Source: an uncultured Endozoicomonas sp.
Lineage (GTDB): Bacteria; Pseudomonadota; Gammaproteobacteria; Pseudomonadales; Endozoicomonadaceae
Assembly: GCF_947495845.1 (NCBI RefSeq)
Contig: NZ_CANMAO010000005.1
Location: 62,001-126,000, forward strand
Direction: 5' to 3'
DNA: 64,000 nt
Of the stretch, positions 27,271 to 36,985 are shown piece after piece. The notes below the pieces were generated by a model, which worked only from the letters and a program-made list of their open reading frames with translations, was not told the origin of the DNA and searched no databases. The first letter of the stretch is position 1. The number at the start of each line of letters is the position of its first letter. The position numbers were made by a program, and so were the translations under genes.

Positions 27271-28665
27271 TTAAAATAAACGATTCAAACCATCCAGCGA
27301 GGCCACACGATAAGCTTCTGCCATGGTCGGATAGTTGAATGTGGTATTCAGAAAATAGCGCAACGAATTGGCATCGCCTTTCTGTCGCATAACGGCCTGG
27401 CCGATGTGCACAATCTCAGAAGCCTGGTCACCAAAGCAGTGAATGCCCAGCACTTCCAAAGTATCCCGATGAAAGAGAATCTTCAGCATACCCACCACTT
27501 CGCCGGTGATTTGCGCCCGGGCTAACCGGGAGAAAAACGCTTTACCGACTTCGTAAGGCACCGCATCTGCCGTTAACTCTTCTTCCGTTTTACCAAGCGA
27601 ACTGATCTCAGGAATGGTATAGATCCCCGTGGGCACCTCATTGACAAAGTGCCAGTCTTGACTGCCACACAAGTGGGCAGCTGCTGAACGTCCTTGGTCG
27701 TATGCTGCACTGGCAAGGCTTGGCCAGCCAACCACATCCCCCGCCGCATAAATATGAGGCAGTGCCGTTTGATAGCTTTCGTTTACCGCTAACTGACCTC
27801 GACCATCGGGGTTCAAGCCAAGCATTTCCAGCCCCATGGCCTGAGTATTGCCGGTTCGGCCGTTGGCCCAGAGCAGCATATCTGCTTTCAGCTTTTTGCC
27901 CGATTTCAGGTGCAACACAACACCGTCATCCAAGGTTTCCAGTTTCTGGAATTCTTCATTGTGACGGATAATCACGTTCATTTTCCGCAGCTGATAACCC
28001 AGCGCATCGGAAATTTCTTTATCAAGGAACGACAACAACCGTTCCCGCGTATCCACCAGATCCACCAGCACACCAAGGCCGGAGAAAATGGATGCGTACT
28101 CGGAACCAATAACACCAGCTCCGTAAATAATCATGCGCCGCGGTGTAGACGACAGCTCAAGAATAGTATCGCTATCAAAGACTCGCGGATGATGAAAATC
28201 CACACCCGGTGGATGGTAAGGTCGAGAACCGGTGGCAATCAGAAAATTGGCACCATAGAGTTTTTCAGTATTGCCGTTAGACTCAGTGACCTCCAGAACA
28301 TGCTCATCCAGAAAGACACCACGACCAAAATAAAGATCGATCCGGTTGCGGGCATAATACATGGTGCGAGACTGCACCTGTTTCTGAATCACCGACTCCG
28401 CCCGCTTCAATACTTTTGGGAAACTGAACCAGCGCGGGTCACCAATCTCCCGAAACATGGGGTTAGTGTTGAAATCCATGATCTGTTTAACGGAATGGCG
28501 AAGCGCTTTGGAAGGAATGGTGCCAAGGTGAGTACAACCACCACCGACAAAATTATACTGCTCAACCACAGCCACTTTTTTGCCCAGCTTGACGGCGTTC
28601 ATCGCCGCCCCTTCACCTGCTGGCCCTGACCCAAGAATGACCAGGTCGTATTTATTGACACCCAT
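27271..28665 (-). CDS. sthA: Soluble pyridine nucleotide transhydrogenase
   Basis: The 464-residue flavoprotein transfers hydride between NADPH and NAD+. It belongs to the lipoamide-dehydrogenase fold: [10 protein letters not shown] binds [16 protein letters not shown] binds NAD(P), and the redox site reads [16 protein letters not shown], where the second disulfide Cys is replaced by Thr as is typical of SthA. It lies about 120 bases after nqrM and probably shares transcription with apbE-nqrM, linking NADH and NADPH balance to the sodium pump, as in Pseudomonas. Confidence 0.95.
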   Translation of the reverse strand: MGVNKYDLVILGSGPAGEGAAMNAVKLGKKVAVVEQYNFVGGGCTHLGTIPSKALRHSVKQIMDFNTNPMFREIGDPRWFSFPKVLKRAESVIQKQVQSRTMYYARNRIDLYFGRGVFLDEHVLEVTESNGNTEKLYGANFLIATGSRPYHPPGVDFHHPRVFDSDTILELSSTPRRMIIYGAGVIGSEYASIFSGLGVLVDLVDTRERLLSFLDKEISDALGYQLRKMNVIIRHNEEFQKLETLDDGVVLHLKSGKKLKADMLLWANGRTGNTQAMGLEMLGLNPDGRGQLAVNESYQTALPHIYAAGDVVGWPSLASAAYDQGRSAAAHLCGSQDWHFVNEVPTGIYTIPEISSLGKTEEELTADAVPYEVGKAFFSRLARAQITGEVVGMLKILFHRDTLEVLGIHCFGDQASEIVHIGQAVMRQKGDANSLRYFLNTTFNYPTMAEAYRVASLDGLNRLF

Positions 28666-28771
28666 ACATTGGATTCCCCCGGCTGATTATCAGCTTTATT
28701 GGCCAACGCCTTGATGAAAAATCCATAAGGCGTCTTTTATTCCGGACTGCATTCTTTTGTGCTGAACAATT

Positions 28772-28797
28772 TTTTACGCTTTGGTTTTACGCTTTGG
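28772..28797. repeat. Tandem 13-bp duplication over the nqrM stop codon
   Basis: TTTTACGCTTTGG occurs twice head to tail (28772-28784 and 28785-28797). The nqrM stop codon lies inside the junction, so one copy codes for the C-terminus and the other lies in the 3' region. Confidence 0.8.
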
Positions 28798-29020
28798 TTT
28801 TATCGCCCGCGGCTGAGGCGTCATAAAACAGGTCTTCATTCATTTCAGACAGTGGATCGGTTTTATCGCCGCCTCCACAAATAACACAACCGTCTTTCAA
28901 GCCAAGCGTGCTTAAACCACCGCAAGAACCTTTGATGGGTTTGTTGGCAAAAATCACTCCCACCGACATGGCAGCAATCAGGGTTAAAAATACGCCGAAT
29001 GTAATCAGCATCATCGTCAT
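28787..29020 (-). CDS. nqrM: Na+-NQR maturation protein NqrM
   Basis: NqrM is a small membrane protein needed to insert iron into the NQR complex. This copy has one membrane helix ([21 protein letters not shown]) followed by the family signature [11 protein letters not shown] and GCVICGG, whose cysteines are thought to bind iron. GGAGGA with 7-base spacing supports the ATG at 29020 (77 residues); an ATG at 29035 overlaps the apbE stop and lacks a site. It directly follows apbE. Confidence 0.9.
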   Translation of the reverse strand: MTMMLITFGVFLTLIAAMSVGVIFANKPIKGSCGGLSTLGLKDGCVICGGGDKTDPLSEMNEDLFYDASAAGDKTKA

Positions 29021-29034
29021 TGCTGATTCCTCCA

Positions 29035-30135
29035 TTAGTGGACCAGATAAGGCTTGAACGCCTCACTGGTCACGGTTTCAAATCCTTCACCCGTATAATA
29101 GGCAAAACGGGCTGCAATACCCAGTTGGTTCGCCAGTTCGAGGCCTTTTTCATCCCCTAGCACCATAAACATGGTCGCCAGAGCGTCGGCCCGGGCTGTG
29201 GTGTCTGCAATGACCGCCACTTCCGCCACTCGCTTGGCTTCTGGCCAGCCCGTTAACGGGTTAATCGTATGTGAATAGCGCTGACCATCCACTTCAAAAA
29301 AATTCAAATAATCACCGGAAGTTGCCAGCGATTTATCGCCGGGCTCCACCAGGGCAGAAACCCCGTTTTTGCCCATTTCCGGCCCAATCACTGCCAGCCG
29401 CCAGGGCAGACCATTGGGTTTCATACCGTGGACGGCAACCTCTCCACCCACTTCCACCAAATAGTCATCAATCCCTTCTTTACGAAGTGTTTCAGCCGCC
29501 TTGTCGACCCCATAACCTTTGGCAATTGAGCTTAAATCCACAAACAGTGGTAACTCGCGGGTTAACGTTGAATCCTGCGTATTGGCTACAAGATGCTGGT
29601 AACCCACCGTTGCCAGTGCTTCATTAATAGCGTTTTCACTGGGAAGCTCGCCATACTGAGTTCTTACCCACGCCTGGAACTGTGTAGAATTAATGGCATC
29701 TTTAACCGTTTCTGTCTGATCCAATACGTCTCCGGAAGGCCCAAACCCCCAGAGATTAACCAGCGGGCCGATGGTGACGTCATACTCACCATCAGACATC
29801 ACCGAAATGGCTTTCGCCTGAACAATCAAATCAACCAGATCCGGCGATACCTTAAAAGGCTGCCCAACTTCCGAACGGTTGAACTGCATCAATTCTGAAT
29901 CGGGTTTATAGGTGGACATTCTCTGATCCACATCCACCAGCGCAGCATGGACTTTTTTCGAAATGTCATCCACCGGATGGCTGAACAGGTCAGACACATA
30001 ACTGACGTTATAGGTTGTCCCCATGATCTGCCCCTGAAAGCTGTTAAGCCTTGGGCGGGTTCCCAGTACAGCCAGCACCGCAATAACCAGTACTACGGCC
30101 GGGAACACATATCGTTTCAGTGAGTGTGACAGCAA
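29035..30135 (-). CDS. apbE: FAD:protein FMN transferase
   Basis: ApbE attaches FMN covalently to threonines of NqrB and NqrC (and RnfD/G). The 366-residue protein has an N-terminal membrane anchor ([15 protein letters not shown]) without a lipobox Cys, [51 protein letters not shown] and [15 protein letters not shown]. The start is TTG at 30135 with a strong GGGAGG 8 bases upstream. It opens the unit apbE-nqrM-sthA. nqrF would normally lie just upstream; instead there is an unrelated regulator. Confidence 0.93.
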   Translation of the reverse strand: MLSHSLKRYVFPAVVLVIAVLAVLGTRPRLNSFQGQIMGTTYNVSYVSDLFSHPVDDISKKVHAALVDVDQRMSTYKPDSELMQFNRSEVGQPFKVSPDLVDLIVQAKAISVMSDGEYDVTIGPLVNLWGFGPSGDVLDQTETVKDAINSTQFQAWVRTQYGELPSENAINEALATVGYQHLVANTQDSTLTRELPLFVDLSSIAKGYGVDKAAETLRKEGIDDYLVEVGGEVAVHGMKPNGLPWRLAVIGPEMGKNGVSALVEPGDKSLATSGDYLNFFEVDGQRYSHTINPLTGWPEAKRVAEVAVIADTTARADALATMFMVLGDEKGLELANQLGIAARFAYYTGEGFETVTSEAFKPYLVH

Positions 30136-30201
30136 GCGAACAACCTCCCGGTAAAAAGCCGGAGAATTCTACCACCTAAAGCCACTATTTTCATCAGGGA
30201 T

Positions 30202-30870
30202 TCAAGCGGTTACCCAGAGAATGACCGCATCGGATTCACTGGTCGATACCAGGGCATGCCCCATCTGGGCATCGTAATAAACACTGTCCCCCTCAAACAG
30301 CTCTACGGGCTGATAATGTTCCGTATAGAGTTCGAGGCTGCCTGAAAGCACCAGCAAAAACTCTTCCCCATCGTGTCGAACCCATTCACCGTATTCATCG
30401 AAAGAACGGGCTTTCACCGTGGTTCGATAAGGAATTATTCTCTTCCCAGAGAGCTCAGTCGCCAGCAGCTCATGTTCGTAAGTGGTGGTTGGATGAATCT
30501 TACCCTCACCCTTTCGGGTGATATCACGACGGCCGCCTGCACCACTGTTTTCCGGTGCCGGGGAAAAAAGCTGCGGCAAATCAACCCCAAGCCCATCCAC
30601 CAGCTTGGTCACTGCCGCAAAGGTGGGGGATATTTGCTCATTTTCAATTTTTGACAGGGTCGAGCGAGCCAACCCGGTTTTCAAACTGGCTTCTTCCAAG
30701 GTTAAACTCTGGCTTAAACGAATGTCTCTCACTCGCTTGCCCAGCTCAAGCGGCGTGACTTTTGACTCAGGTTTCCCCTCACCAGGGTGATCCACCCCAA
30801 CCCGTCTATTAATCACGACTGATGGCTTATTATATTGATTTTGTTTGAGAAATTCCGTTGACTCTGCCAT
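30202..30870 (-). CDS. XRE-family transcriptional regulator with C-terminal cupin domain
   Basis: The protein of about 222 residues has a helix-turn-helix (RVRDIRLSQSLTLEEASLKTG then LARSTLSKIENEQISPTF) and a cupin (FLLVLSGSLELYTE, FEGDSVYYDAQMGHALV). Members of this class often repress amino-acid or polyamine catabolic genes and sense a small ligand through the cupin. It is divergent from sdaA-gcvP-gcvT, so I infer that it controls them. AGGGG lies 6 bases before the ATG at 30870; upstream ATGs at 30888 and 30894 are alternatives. Confidence 0.88.
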   Translation of the reverse strand: MAESTEFLKQNQYNKPSVVINRRVGVDHPGEGKPESKVTPLELGKRVRDIRLSQSLTLEEASLKTGLARSTLSKIENEQISPTFAAVTKLVDGLGVDLPQLFSPAPENSGAGGRRDITRKGEGKIHPTTTYEHELLATELSGKRIIPYRTTVKARSFDEYGEWVRHDGEEFLLVLSGSLELYTEHYQPVELFEGDSVYYDAQMGHALVSTSESDAVILWVTA

Positions 30871-30954
30871 ACCCTGCCCCTGTTCCATTCGCATCACACA
30901 GCGAGAAATCCATAATACACTACAATCAGCAGGAAGCACTCAATGTGAGACTTT

Positions 30955-30970
30955 GTTTCTTATTGGAAAC
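30955..30970. promoter_or_regulatory. Candidate operator in the regulator-sdaA divergent region
   Basis: GTTTC-TTATTG-GAAAC is a short inverted repeat, and a related TTTCTATTGAAG follows at once, in direct orientation. It lies between the divergent regulator and sdaA, where an XRE-type dimer would be expected to bind. Confidence 0.3.
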
Positions 30971-31157
30971 TTTTCTATTGAAGCAACCATTGGCTCTTGT
31001 TACGCTTTTTATAAGGAAACACAAACGCAGCACCAGCAGATATAACAAATCCTTCTAAATAAATCTGCCGCATATAACCGTTTCCCCGTAATAATTTATA
31101 ACAAAAGTACAAATGCTAACAAAATAAATGAAGGATTTGGAAAATGGAGTCTTGGTG

Positions 31158-32537
31158 ATGCCCCTCAGTATTCTCGACCTGTTTAAAATCGGTATTGGTC
31201 CCTCGTCATCCCATACGGTTGGCCCCATGGTGGCTGGCAATCGCTTTCTGGCTGAACTCAAAGCTGAGGCTGTGTTCGATAAAACTCAACAAATTCGGAT
31301 TGAGCTTTACGGCTCCCTTGCCATGACCGGTCATGGCCATGCCACGGATACCGCCATCATGCTGGGGCTGTCCGGCGAACAACCAGACCTGATCGATCCT
31401 GATGCGGCTCCGGTCATTATTGATAACATTCGATCATCCGGCCTGTTAAACCTTGGTAAAGAAAAAACCATTGCTTTTATCGAAGATCAACACCTGCTCT
31501 TTTTAAAAGGCCAATCGCTCCCCAAACACCCCAACGGTATGACGCTGAGAGCCTTGGATGAAGCCGGCATAGAGCTTTATCAAAACCATTTTTACTCTGT
31601 TGGTGGCGGCTTTGTTCTCAATGAACAAGAAACGGAACAGAAAAGTCAGCCCACCACTTCGACAACCACCATTCCTCACCCATTCCAAAACGCACAAGAC
31701 CTTCTTGATATTGGCGACAGAACTCACTTGTCCATCGCTGAAATTGTGTCTGAAAATGAAAAGCACCTGGGCAGAACGACAGACATCAAGGCCGATCTGC
31801 TCAACATCTGGCACGTTATGGAAAGCAGCATTAACCGAGGCTGCCAGCAAACCGGTATTCTCCCCGGCGGATTGAACGTCCCCCGCCGTGCTCATCAGTT
31901 ACATCAGGAATTATTAAACAAGCCTGAAGAACAGAAAGACCATTTGGAAGTGATGGATTGGGTCAGCCTGTTCGCCATCGCAGTGAATGAGGAAAATGCG
32001 GTGGGCGGTCGAGTCGTCACAGCACCCACCAACGGCGCTGCCGGCGTGATACCCGCTGTACTGGCCTATTATGATCGCTTTGTGCCCGGTAGTAATGAAG
32101 ACGGTATTTGCACGTTCCTCACCACCGCTTCCGCCATCGGCATGCTGTACAAAAAGAACGCATCGATTTCGGCCGCTGAAGTGGGTTGCCAGGGAGAAAT
32201 AGGTGTCGCCTGCTCCATGGCCGCTGGCGCATTGTGTGCGGTGATGGGTGGCGATAACCGACAGATCGAGAATGCCGCTGAAATTGGCATGGAACACAAC
32301 CTTGGCCTGACCTGCGATCCAATCGCCGGACTGGTTCAAGTCCCCTGCATCGAGCGCAACACCATGGGCGCCATCAAGGCAATCAATGCAGCGCGTCTTG
32401 CCATGAAGGGTGATGGCATTCATCACGTTCATTTAGATCATGTGATCGAAACCATGCGCCAGACCGGTATGGATATGCAGGATAAATACAAAGAAACCGC
32501 CATGGGCGGACTGGCGGTGAACGTCGTGGCCTGCTGA
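31158..32537 (+). CDS. sdaA: L-serine dehydratase (single-chain, iron-sulfur)
   Basis: The enzyme deaminates L-serine to pyruvate using a 4Fe-4S cluster. The N-terminal beta domain starts [19 protein letters not shown], and the alpha domain has the cluster cysteines in [16 protein letters not shown] and [16 protein letters not shown]. The frame is open from 31128, but the ATG at 31158 gives the family N-terminus and has GGAG 8 bases upstream, leaving 459 residues. gcvP follows after about 95 bases, so glycine and serine breakdown are probably coordinated. Confidence 0.95.
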   Translation: MPLSILDLFKIGIGPSSSHTVGPMVAGNRFLAELKAEAVFDKTQQIRIELYGSLAMTGHGHATDTAIMLGLSGEQPDLIDPDAAPVIIDNIRSSGLLNLGKEKTIAFIEDQHLLFLKGQSLPKHPNGMTLRALDEAGIELYQNHFYSVGGGFVLNEQETEQKSQPTTSTTTIPHPFQNAQDLLDIGDRTHLSIAEIVSENEKHLGRTTDIKADLLNIWHVMESSINRGCQQTGILPGGLNVPRRAHQLHQELLNKPEEQKDHLEVMDWVSLFAIAVNEENAVGGRVVTAPTNGAAGVIPAVLAYYDRFVPGSNEDGICTFLTTASAIGMLYKKNASISAAEVGCQGEIGVACSMAAGALCAVMGGDNRQIENAAEIGMEHNLGLTCDPIAGLVQVPCIERNTMGAIKAINAARLAMKGDGIHHVHLDHVIETMRQTGMDMQDKYKETAMGGLAVNVVAC

Positions 32538-32631
32538 TCCAGGCCCACTGACACCGGATTCAAACGCAAGTTTTAAACATTAAAACCGCAACAACATTAA
32601 GACCAACGTAAGACTAAAACAGGACAGCAAC

Positions 32632-35583
32632 ATGGCCGTTAATAAAGAACCTGTCACCTTGCCAACATTGGCTGAACTGGAAAACAACGAACAGTTCACT
32701 CACCGACACCTTGGCTCTGACTCTGCAGAACAGCATGCGATGCTGGAAGTGCTTGGTCACCAACACCTATCAGAACTGATTGATGAAACGGTACCGGGCA
32801 GAATTCGACTTGGCAGAGAGCTTGACCTGCCCGGTGAAAAGACAGAACCGCAAGCACTGGCTGAACTCCAGGCTCTGGCAAAACAAAACACCGTTAACAA
32901 GTCGTATATTGGCATGGGCTATTACAACACCCACGTGCCCAATGTCATCCTGAGAAACCTGCTGGAAAACCCAGGTTGGTACACGGCCTACACCCCCTAC
33001 CAGCCAGAAATCTCCCAGGGCCGACTGGAAATGCTGCTGAACTATCAGCAAATGGTGATGGATCTCACCGGCATGGAAATCGCCAACGCCTCTCTGCTTG
33101 ATGAAGCGACAGCGGCCGCAGAAGCCATGACACTTTGTCTGCGCAGCGTTGGCCGCCAAAAAGCCAAATCCAACGCTTTCTTCGTTGCCGATGACGTTCA
33201 CCCACAAACCATTGATGTGATCAAAACCCGTGCAGAGTGGATAGGCATCAACGTCATTGTTGGTAACCCACTGACCGACCTCGATAACCACGATGTGTTC
33301 GGGGTACAAATCCAATACCCAGGCACTTATGGCTCAATCACTAACGTCGAATCCATCACCGCTCTCGCCAAACAGCAAGGCGCTATGGTTTCTGTGGCTT
33401 CCGACTTACTGGCACTGACTTTATTGAAATCCCCGGGCGAACTGGGTGCCGATATCGTACTGGGTAACAGTCAGCGTTTTGGTGTCCCAATGGGCTTTGG
33501 TGGCCCGCACGCTGCGTTCTTTGCCACCACCGCAAAACTGAAACGCTCCATTCCCGGGCGCATCATCGGTGTTTCCAAAGACAGCCGTGGCAATCAGGCA
33601 TTACGCATGGCCATGCAAACCCGTGAGCAACACATTCGCCGGGAAAAGGCCACGTCCAATATTTGTACGGCACAGGCTCTGTTGGCAAATATGGCCGCCA
33701 GCTATGTGGTTTATCACGGAGCGGAAGGTCTGAAAACCATTGCTGAACGGGTTCACCGTTTGACCCGAATCCTGCATCACGGCCTGACTGAAATGGGCTT
33801 CAGCTGCAACGACACCTTCTTCGATACTCTGGCCGTCAAAGTGGGTAGCGATCAGGAAAAAGTGGTAAAAAGAGCTTTAAAACAAGGCTGCAATGTACGA
33901 CAAATTGGCCGTAATCGTATCGGCGTCAGTCTGGATGAAACGACGACTTCAGCCGATCTGATCGAACTGTTCAATATCTTTATGGGTGAAGGTAAAGAGT
34001 TGAACATTGATTCAATCGATCGCCAAATCGCCAGCAACAACCATCAAAGCACTCACTGCAAGCCTGCCTCAGGCCTCTCAGAAGATCATCGTCGTACAGA
34101 TGACATTCTTACCCACCCAGTGTTCAATACCCATCATTCAGAAACCGACATGATGCGCTACCTGAAACGTCTGGAGAACAAAGACTACTCACTGGTTCAC
34201 GGTATGATTCCCCTGGGTTCCTGCACCATGAAACTGAACGCCGTTGCCGAAATGCTGCCGGTGTCATGGCCAGAATTTTCCAGCATTCACCCATTTGCCC
34301 CCAGCGATCAGGTGCAGGGCTATCTGACCATGATCCGTCAACTGGAAGCCTCCCTCGTTGAGATCACCGGTTATGACACCATCTCAATGCAACCAAACTC
34401 TGGTGCCCAAGGCGAATACACCGGTCTTCTGGCCATTCGTAACTATCAGAAAGCCAACGGTCAGAGTCACCGCAACATCTGCCTGATCCCATCCTCTGCC
34501 CACGGCACTAACCCGGCATCCGCTGCCATGCTGGGCATGAAAATCATCATTGTGGCTTGTGACGACAGCGGTAACGTGGATGTGGAAGACCTGAAAGCCA
34601 AAGCCGAAGAGCACAGTGACAACCTGTCGGCGCTGATGGTTACTTATCCATCAACCCACGGTGTCTACGAAGAAGAAATAAAAGTCATCTGTCAGATCAT
34701 TCACGACCATGGCGGTCAGGTGTATATGGATGGCGCCAATATGAACGCCATGGTGGGCGTTTCACGGCCAGGGGATATTGGTTCCGATGTTTCTCACCTG
34801 AACCTGCACAAAACCTTTGCCATTCCTCATGGCGGCGGTGGTCCGGGCATGGGCCCCATCGGTGTTAAAAGTCATCTGGCGCCTTATCTGCCCAACCATA
34901 AAATCAGTCCGATCAAAGAACGTGAAAACGACATTGGCGCTGTATCTGCCGCGCCTTTCGGCAGCTCTTCCATTCTGCCAATCAGCTGGATGTACATCAC
35001 TCTGCTGGGCAGCCGTGGGCTGAGAAGATCAACGGAAGAAGCCATCCTGCACGCGAACTACATGGCCAACCAATTGGCAGGCCATTACGATATTCTATAT
35101 CAGGGTCGCAACAATCGGGTTGCTCACGAATGCATAATTGATATTCGTCCCATCAAAGCAGCCAGCGGTATTTCTGAAGAAGATATTGCCAAACGTTTAA
35201 TGGATTACGGCTTCCACGCTCCCACCATGTCGTTCCCCGTGGCGGGCACCCTGATGATTGAACCCACAGAGTCCGAATCCAAAGAAGAAATTGATCGCTT
35301 TATCGAAGCCATGATTTCTATCAAAAACGAGATTGATCAGGTGCAAAGCGGTGCCTGGCCAGCCGATAACAACCCATTGGTCAATGCCCCACACACTCAA
35401 GCAGACATTGCTGATGACCAGTGGGAACGCCCCTACAGCAGAACAGTGGCCGCCTTCCCATCCGAGGCCACCAAACTCAGTAAGTACTGGCCTGCTGCCA
35501 ATCGCGTTGATAACGTGTACGGCGACCGTCACTTAATCTGCTCATGCCCGAGCATCGAAAGCTATCAGGATATGGAGGACTGA
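32632..35583 (+). CDS. gcvP: Glycine dehydrogenase (decarboxylating), P protein
   Basis: The 983-residue single-chain P protein decarboxylates glycine and passes the aminomethyl group to lipoylated H protein. It contains both homologous halves; the PLP lysine is Lys727 in [21 protein letters not shown] near the N-terminus and [12 protein letters not shown] in the second half are family marks. AGGA lies 7 bases before the ATG. gcvT follows almost immediately, while gcvH and lpd must be elsewhere. Confidence 0.96.
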   Translation: MAVNKEPVTLPTLAELENNEQFTHRHLGSDSAEQHAMLEVLGHQHLSELIDETVPGRIRLGRELDLPGEKTEPQALAELQALAKQNTVNKSYIGMGYYNTHVPNVILRNLLENPGWYTAYTPYQPEISQGRLEMLLNYQQMVMDLTGMEIANASLLDEATAAAEAMTLCLRSVGRQKAKSNAFFVADDVHPQTIDVIKTRAEWIGINVIVGNPLTDLDNHDVFGVQIQYPGTYGSITNVESITALAKQQGAMVSVASDLLALTLLKSPGELGADIVLGNSQRFGVPMGFGGPHAAFFATTAKLKRSIPGRIIGVSKDSRGNQALRMAMQTREQHIRREKATSNICTAQALLANMAASYVVYHGAEGLKTIAERVHRLTRILHHGLTEMGFSCNDTFFDTLAVKVGSDQEKVVKRALKQGCNVRQIGRNRIGVSLDETTTSADLIELFNIFMGEGKELNIDSIDRQIASNNHQSTHCKPASGLSEDHRRTDDILTHPVFNTHHSETDMMRYLKRLENKDYSLVHGMIPLGSCTMKLNAVAEMLPVSWPEFSSIHPFAPSDQVQGYLTMIRQLEASLVEITGYDTISMQPNSGAQGEYTGLLAIRNYQKANGQSHRNICLIPSSAHGTNPASAAMLGMKIIIVACDDSGNVDVEDLKAKAEEHSDNLSALMVTYPSTHGVYEEEIKVICQIIHDHGGQVYMDGANMNAMVGVSRPGDIGSDVSHLNLHKTFAIPHGGGGPGMGPIGVKSHLAPYLPNHKISPIKERENDIGAVSAAPFGSSSILPISWMYITLLGSRGLRRSTEEAILHANYMANQLAGHYDILYQGRNNRVAHECIIDIRPIKAASGISEEDIAKRLMDYGFHAPTMSFPVAGTLMIEPTESESKEEIDRFIEAMISIKNEIDQVQSGAWPADNNPLVNAPHTQADIADDQWERPYSRTVAAFPSEATKLSKYWPAANRVDNVYGDRHLICSCPSIESYQDMED

Positions 35584-35586
35584 TTC

Positions 35587-36708
35587 ATGTCAACCGAGAC
35601 ACTTAAACGAACACCGTTGTTTGACCTCCACGTAGCCAACCAAGGCAAGATGGTGCCGTTTGCGGGCTATGAAATGCCGGTTCAATATCCTCTGGGCGTT
35701 AAAGGTGAGCATCTGCACACTCGCGATAAAGCCGGACTGTTTGATGTTTCTCATATGGGACAGTTAACACTGACTGGCAAAAAAGCCGATCAGTTCCTGG
35801 AAACACTGGTTCCGGTTGATGTTATTGATCTACCAGTGGGCAAACAGCGTTATGCAGTGTTCACCAACGAGAACGGTGGCATTCTCGATGACTTGATGAT
35901 CACCCGTTATGAGCAATACCTGTACTTAGTCGTCAATGCAGCCTGCAAAGAACAGGACATTGCTCATATTCAAGCGCACCTTCCCGATGATGTCACTCTG
36001 GAGCGTCTGGACGATCGCGCCTTGATTGCCATTCAAGGGCCTGAAGCTGTGACAGCTTTACAACGATTGGTGCCAGAAGTAGCCAATATGGTGTTTATGG
36101 ATTCACTGCATCTGGACATTGATGGCATCACCTGTTTTATCAGTCGTTCCGGCTACACCGGCGAAGACGGTTTTGAAATATCCATTCCGGAAAAGGATGC
36201 CGAGAAAGTCACCCAGCTCCTACTGGATCAGCCAGAAGTAGAACTGACCGGCCTTGGCGCTCGTGACTCCTTGCGCCTTGAATCGGGTCTTTGCCTGTAC
36301 GGACACGACATCAATGAAAACACCACTCCTATCGAAGGTGGTCTGATTTGGGCCATCAGCAAATGCCGCCGTACCGGCGGGGAAAGAGCCGGTGGATTTA
36401 TTGGTCACGCCCACGTACTCCATCAGATTGACACCAAAGATGTTTCAACACGCCGTGTCGGCTTGATTGGTAATAGCCGGGCACCGGTTCGTGAAGGCGC
36501 CGAGCTGGTCAATGAGCAGGATGAGGTCATTGGCAGGGTTACTTCAGGTACTTTCGGACCAACGATTGGATCTCCAATTGCCATGGCATTAATTAATTCC
36601 GGTTTCGCCAAAATGGATACGGAAGTATATGCTGTTGTTCGGGGTAAAAAGCTGGCAATGACGGTAAGTAAAATGCCTTTTGTAGAACAACGTTATCACA
36701 GAGGCTAA
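35587..36708 (+). CDS. gcvT: Aminomethyltransferase, glycine cleavage T protein
   Basis: The 373-residue T protein moves the one-carbon unit from H protein to tetrahydrofolate. It shows FAGYEMPVQYP, LFDVSHMGQL, the catalytic-region Asp in GGILDDLMITRY, SRSGYTGEDGFEI and LGARDSLRLESGLCLYGHD. It begins 3 bases after gcvP, with GGAGG inside the end of gcvP, so translation is probably coupled. No glycine riboswitch is visible upstream of gcvP. Confidence 0.96.
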   Translation: MSTETLKRTPLFDLHVANQGKMVPFAGYEMPVQYPLGVKGEHLHTRDKAGLFDVSHMGQLTLTGKKADQFLETLVPVDVIDLPVGKQRYAVFTNENGGILDDLMITRYEQYLYLVVNAACKEQDIAHIQAHLPDDVTLERLDDRALIAIQGPEAVTALQRLVPEVANMVFMDSLHLDIDGITCFISRSGYTGEDGFEISIPEKDAEKVTQLLLDQPEVELTGLGARDSLRLESGLCLYGHDINENTTPIEGGLIWAISKCRRTGGERAGGFIGHAHVLHQIDTKDVSTRRVGLIGNSRAPVREGAELVNEQDEVIGRVTSGTFGPTIGSPIAMALINSGFAKMDTEVYAVVRGKKLAMTVSKMPFVEQRYHRG

Positions 36709-36719
36709 GTGATCTACCG

Positions 36720-36750
36720 AGCCTTGCTGGTAATGAATACCGGCAAGGCG
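36720..36750 (+). terminator. Hairpin downstream of gcvT
   Basis: GCCTTGCTGGTA pairs with TACCGGCAAGGC (one wobble) 12 bases after the gcvT stop, followed by GTTATTTATC. The stem is strong but the T-tract is interrupted. Confidence 0.6.
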
Positions 36751-36755
36751 TTATT

Positions 36756-36785
36756 TATCAAGTACAAAACTATCAAGTACAAAAC
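36756..36785. repeat. Tandem 15-bp direct repeat after gcvT
   Basis: TATCAAGTACAAAAC is present twice, exactly head to tail, immediately after the gcvT hairpin. It has no coding function. Confidence 0.9.
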
Positions 36786-36808
36786 ACCTTCCCCAAAGCT
36801 TATTATTT

Positions 36809-36836
36809 ATTGAATTAAAATGCATATTAATTCAAT
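36809..36836. promoter_or_regulatory. 28-bp near-perfect palindrome upstream of the YjiH-type gene
   Basis: ATTGAATTAA and TTAATTCAAT flank AATGCATA; only one symmetric position pair is unmatched. It lies about 150 bases before the next gene in AT-rich DNA and looks like a binding site for a dimeric regulator. Confidence 0.45.
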
Positions 36837-36985
36837 ATATCGTTATATATATCACCAACTTGTTTGTGACATATACAGATATGCGTAGTTATTTACCGAA
36901 CATATTCCTTTGTTTACTTATTAGGCAGAAAATCTACACTGTCTGAATACGATTTTTGGATATAACTCCAAACCCAAGGCGTGTT

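Noticed and set aside
32538-32631. Possible glycine riboswitch before gcvP
   Set aside because: The spacer is only 94 bases and shows none of the paired stem-loop pattern of that riboswitch; the sdaA leader shows none either.
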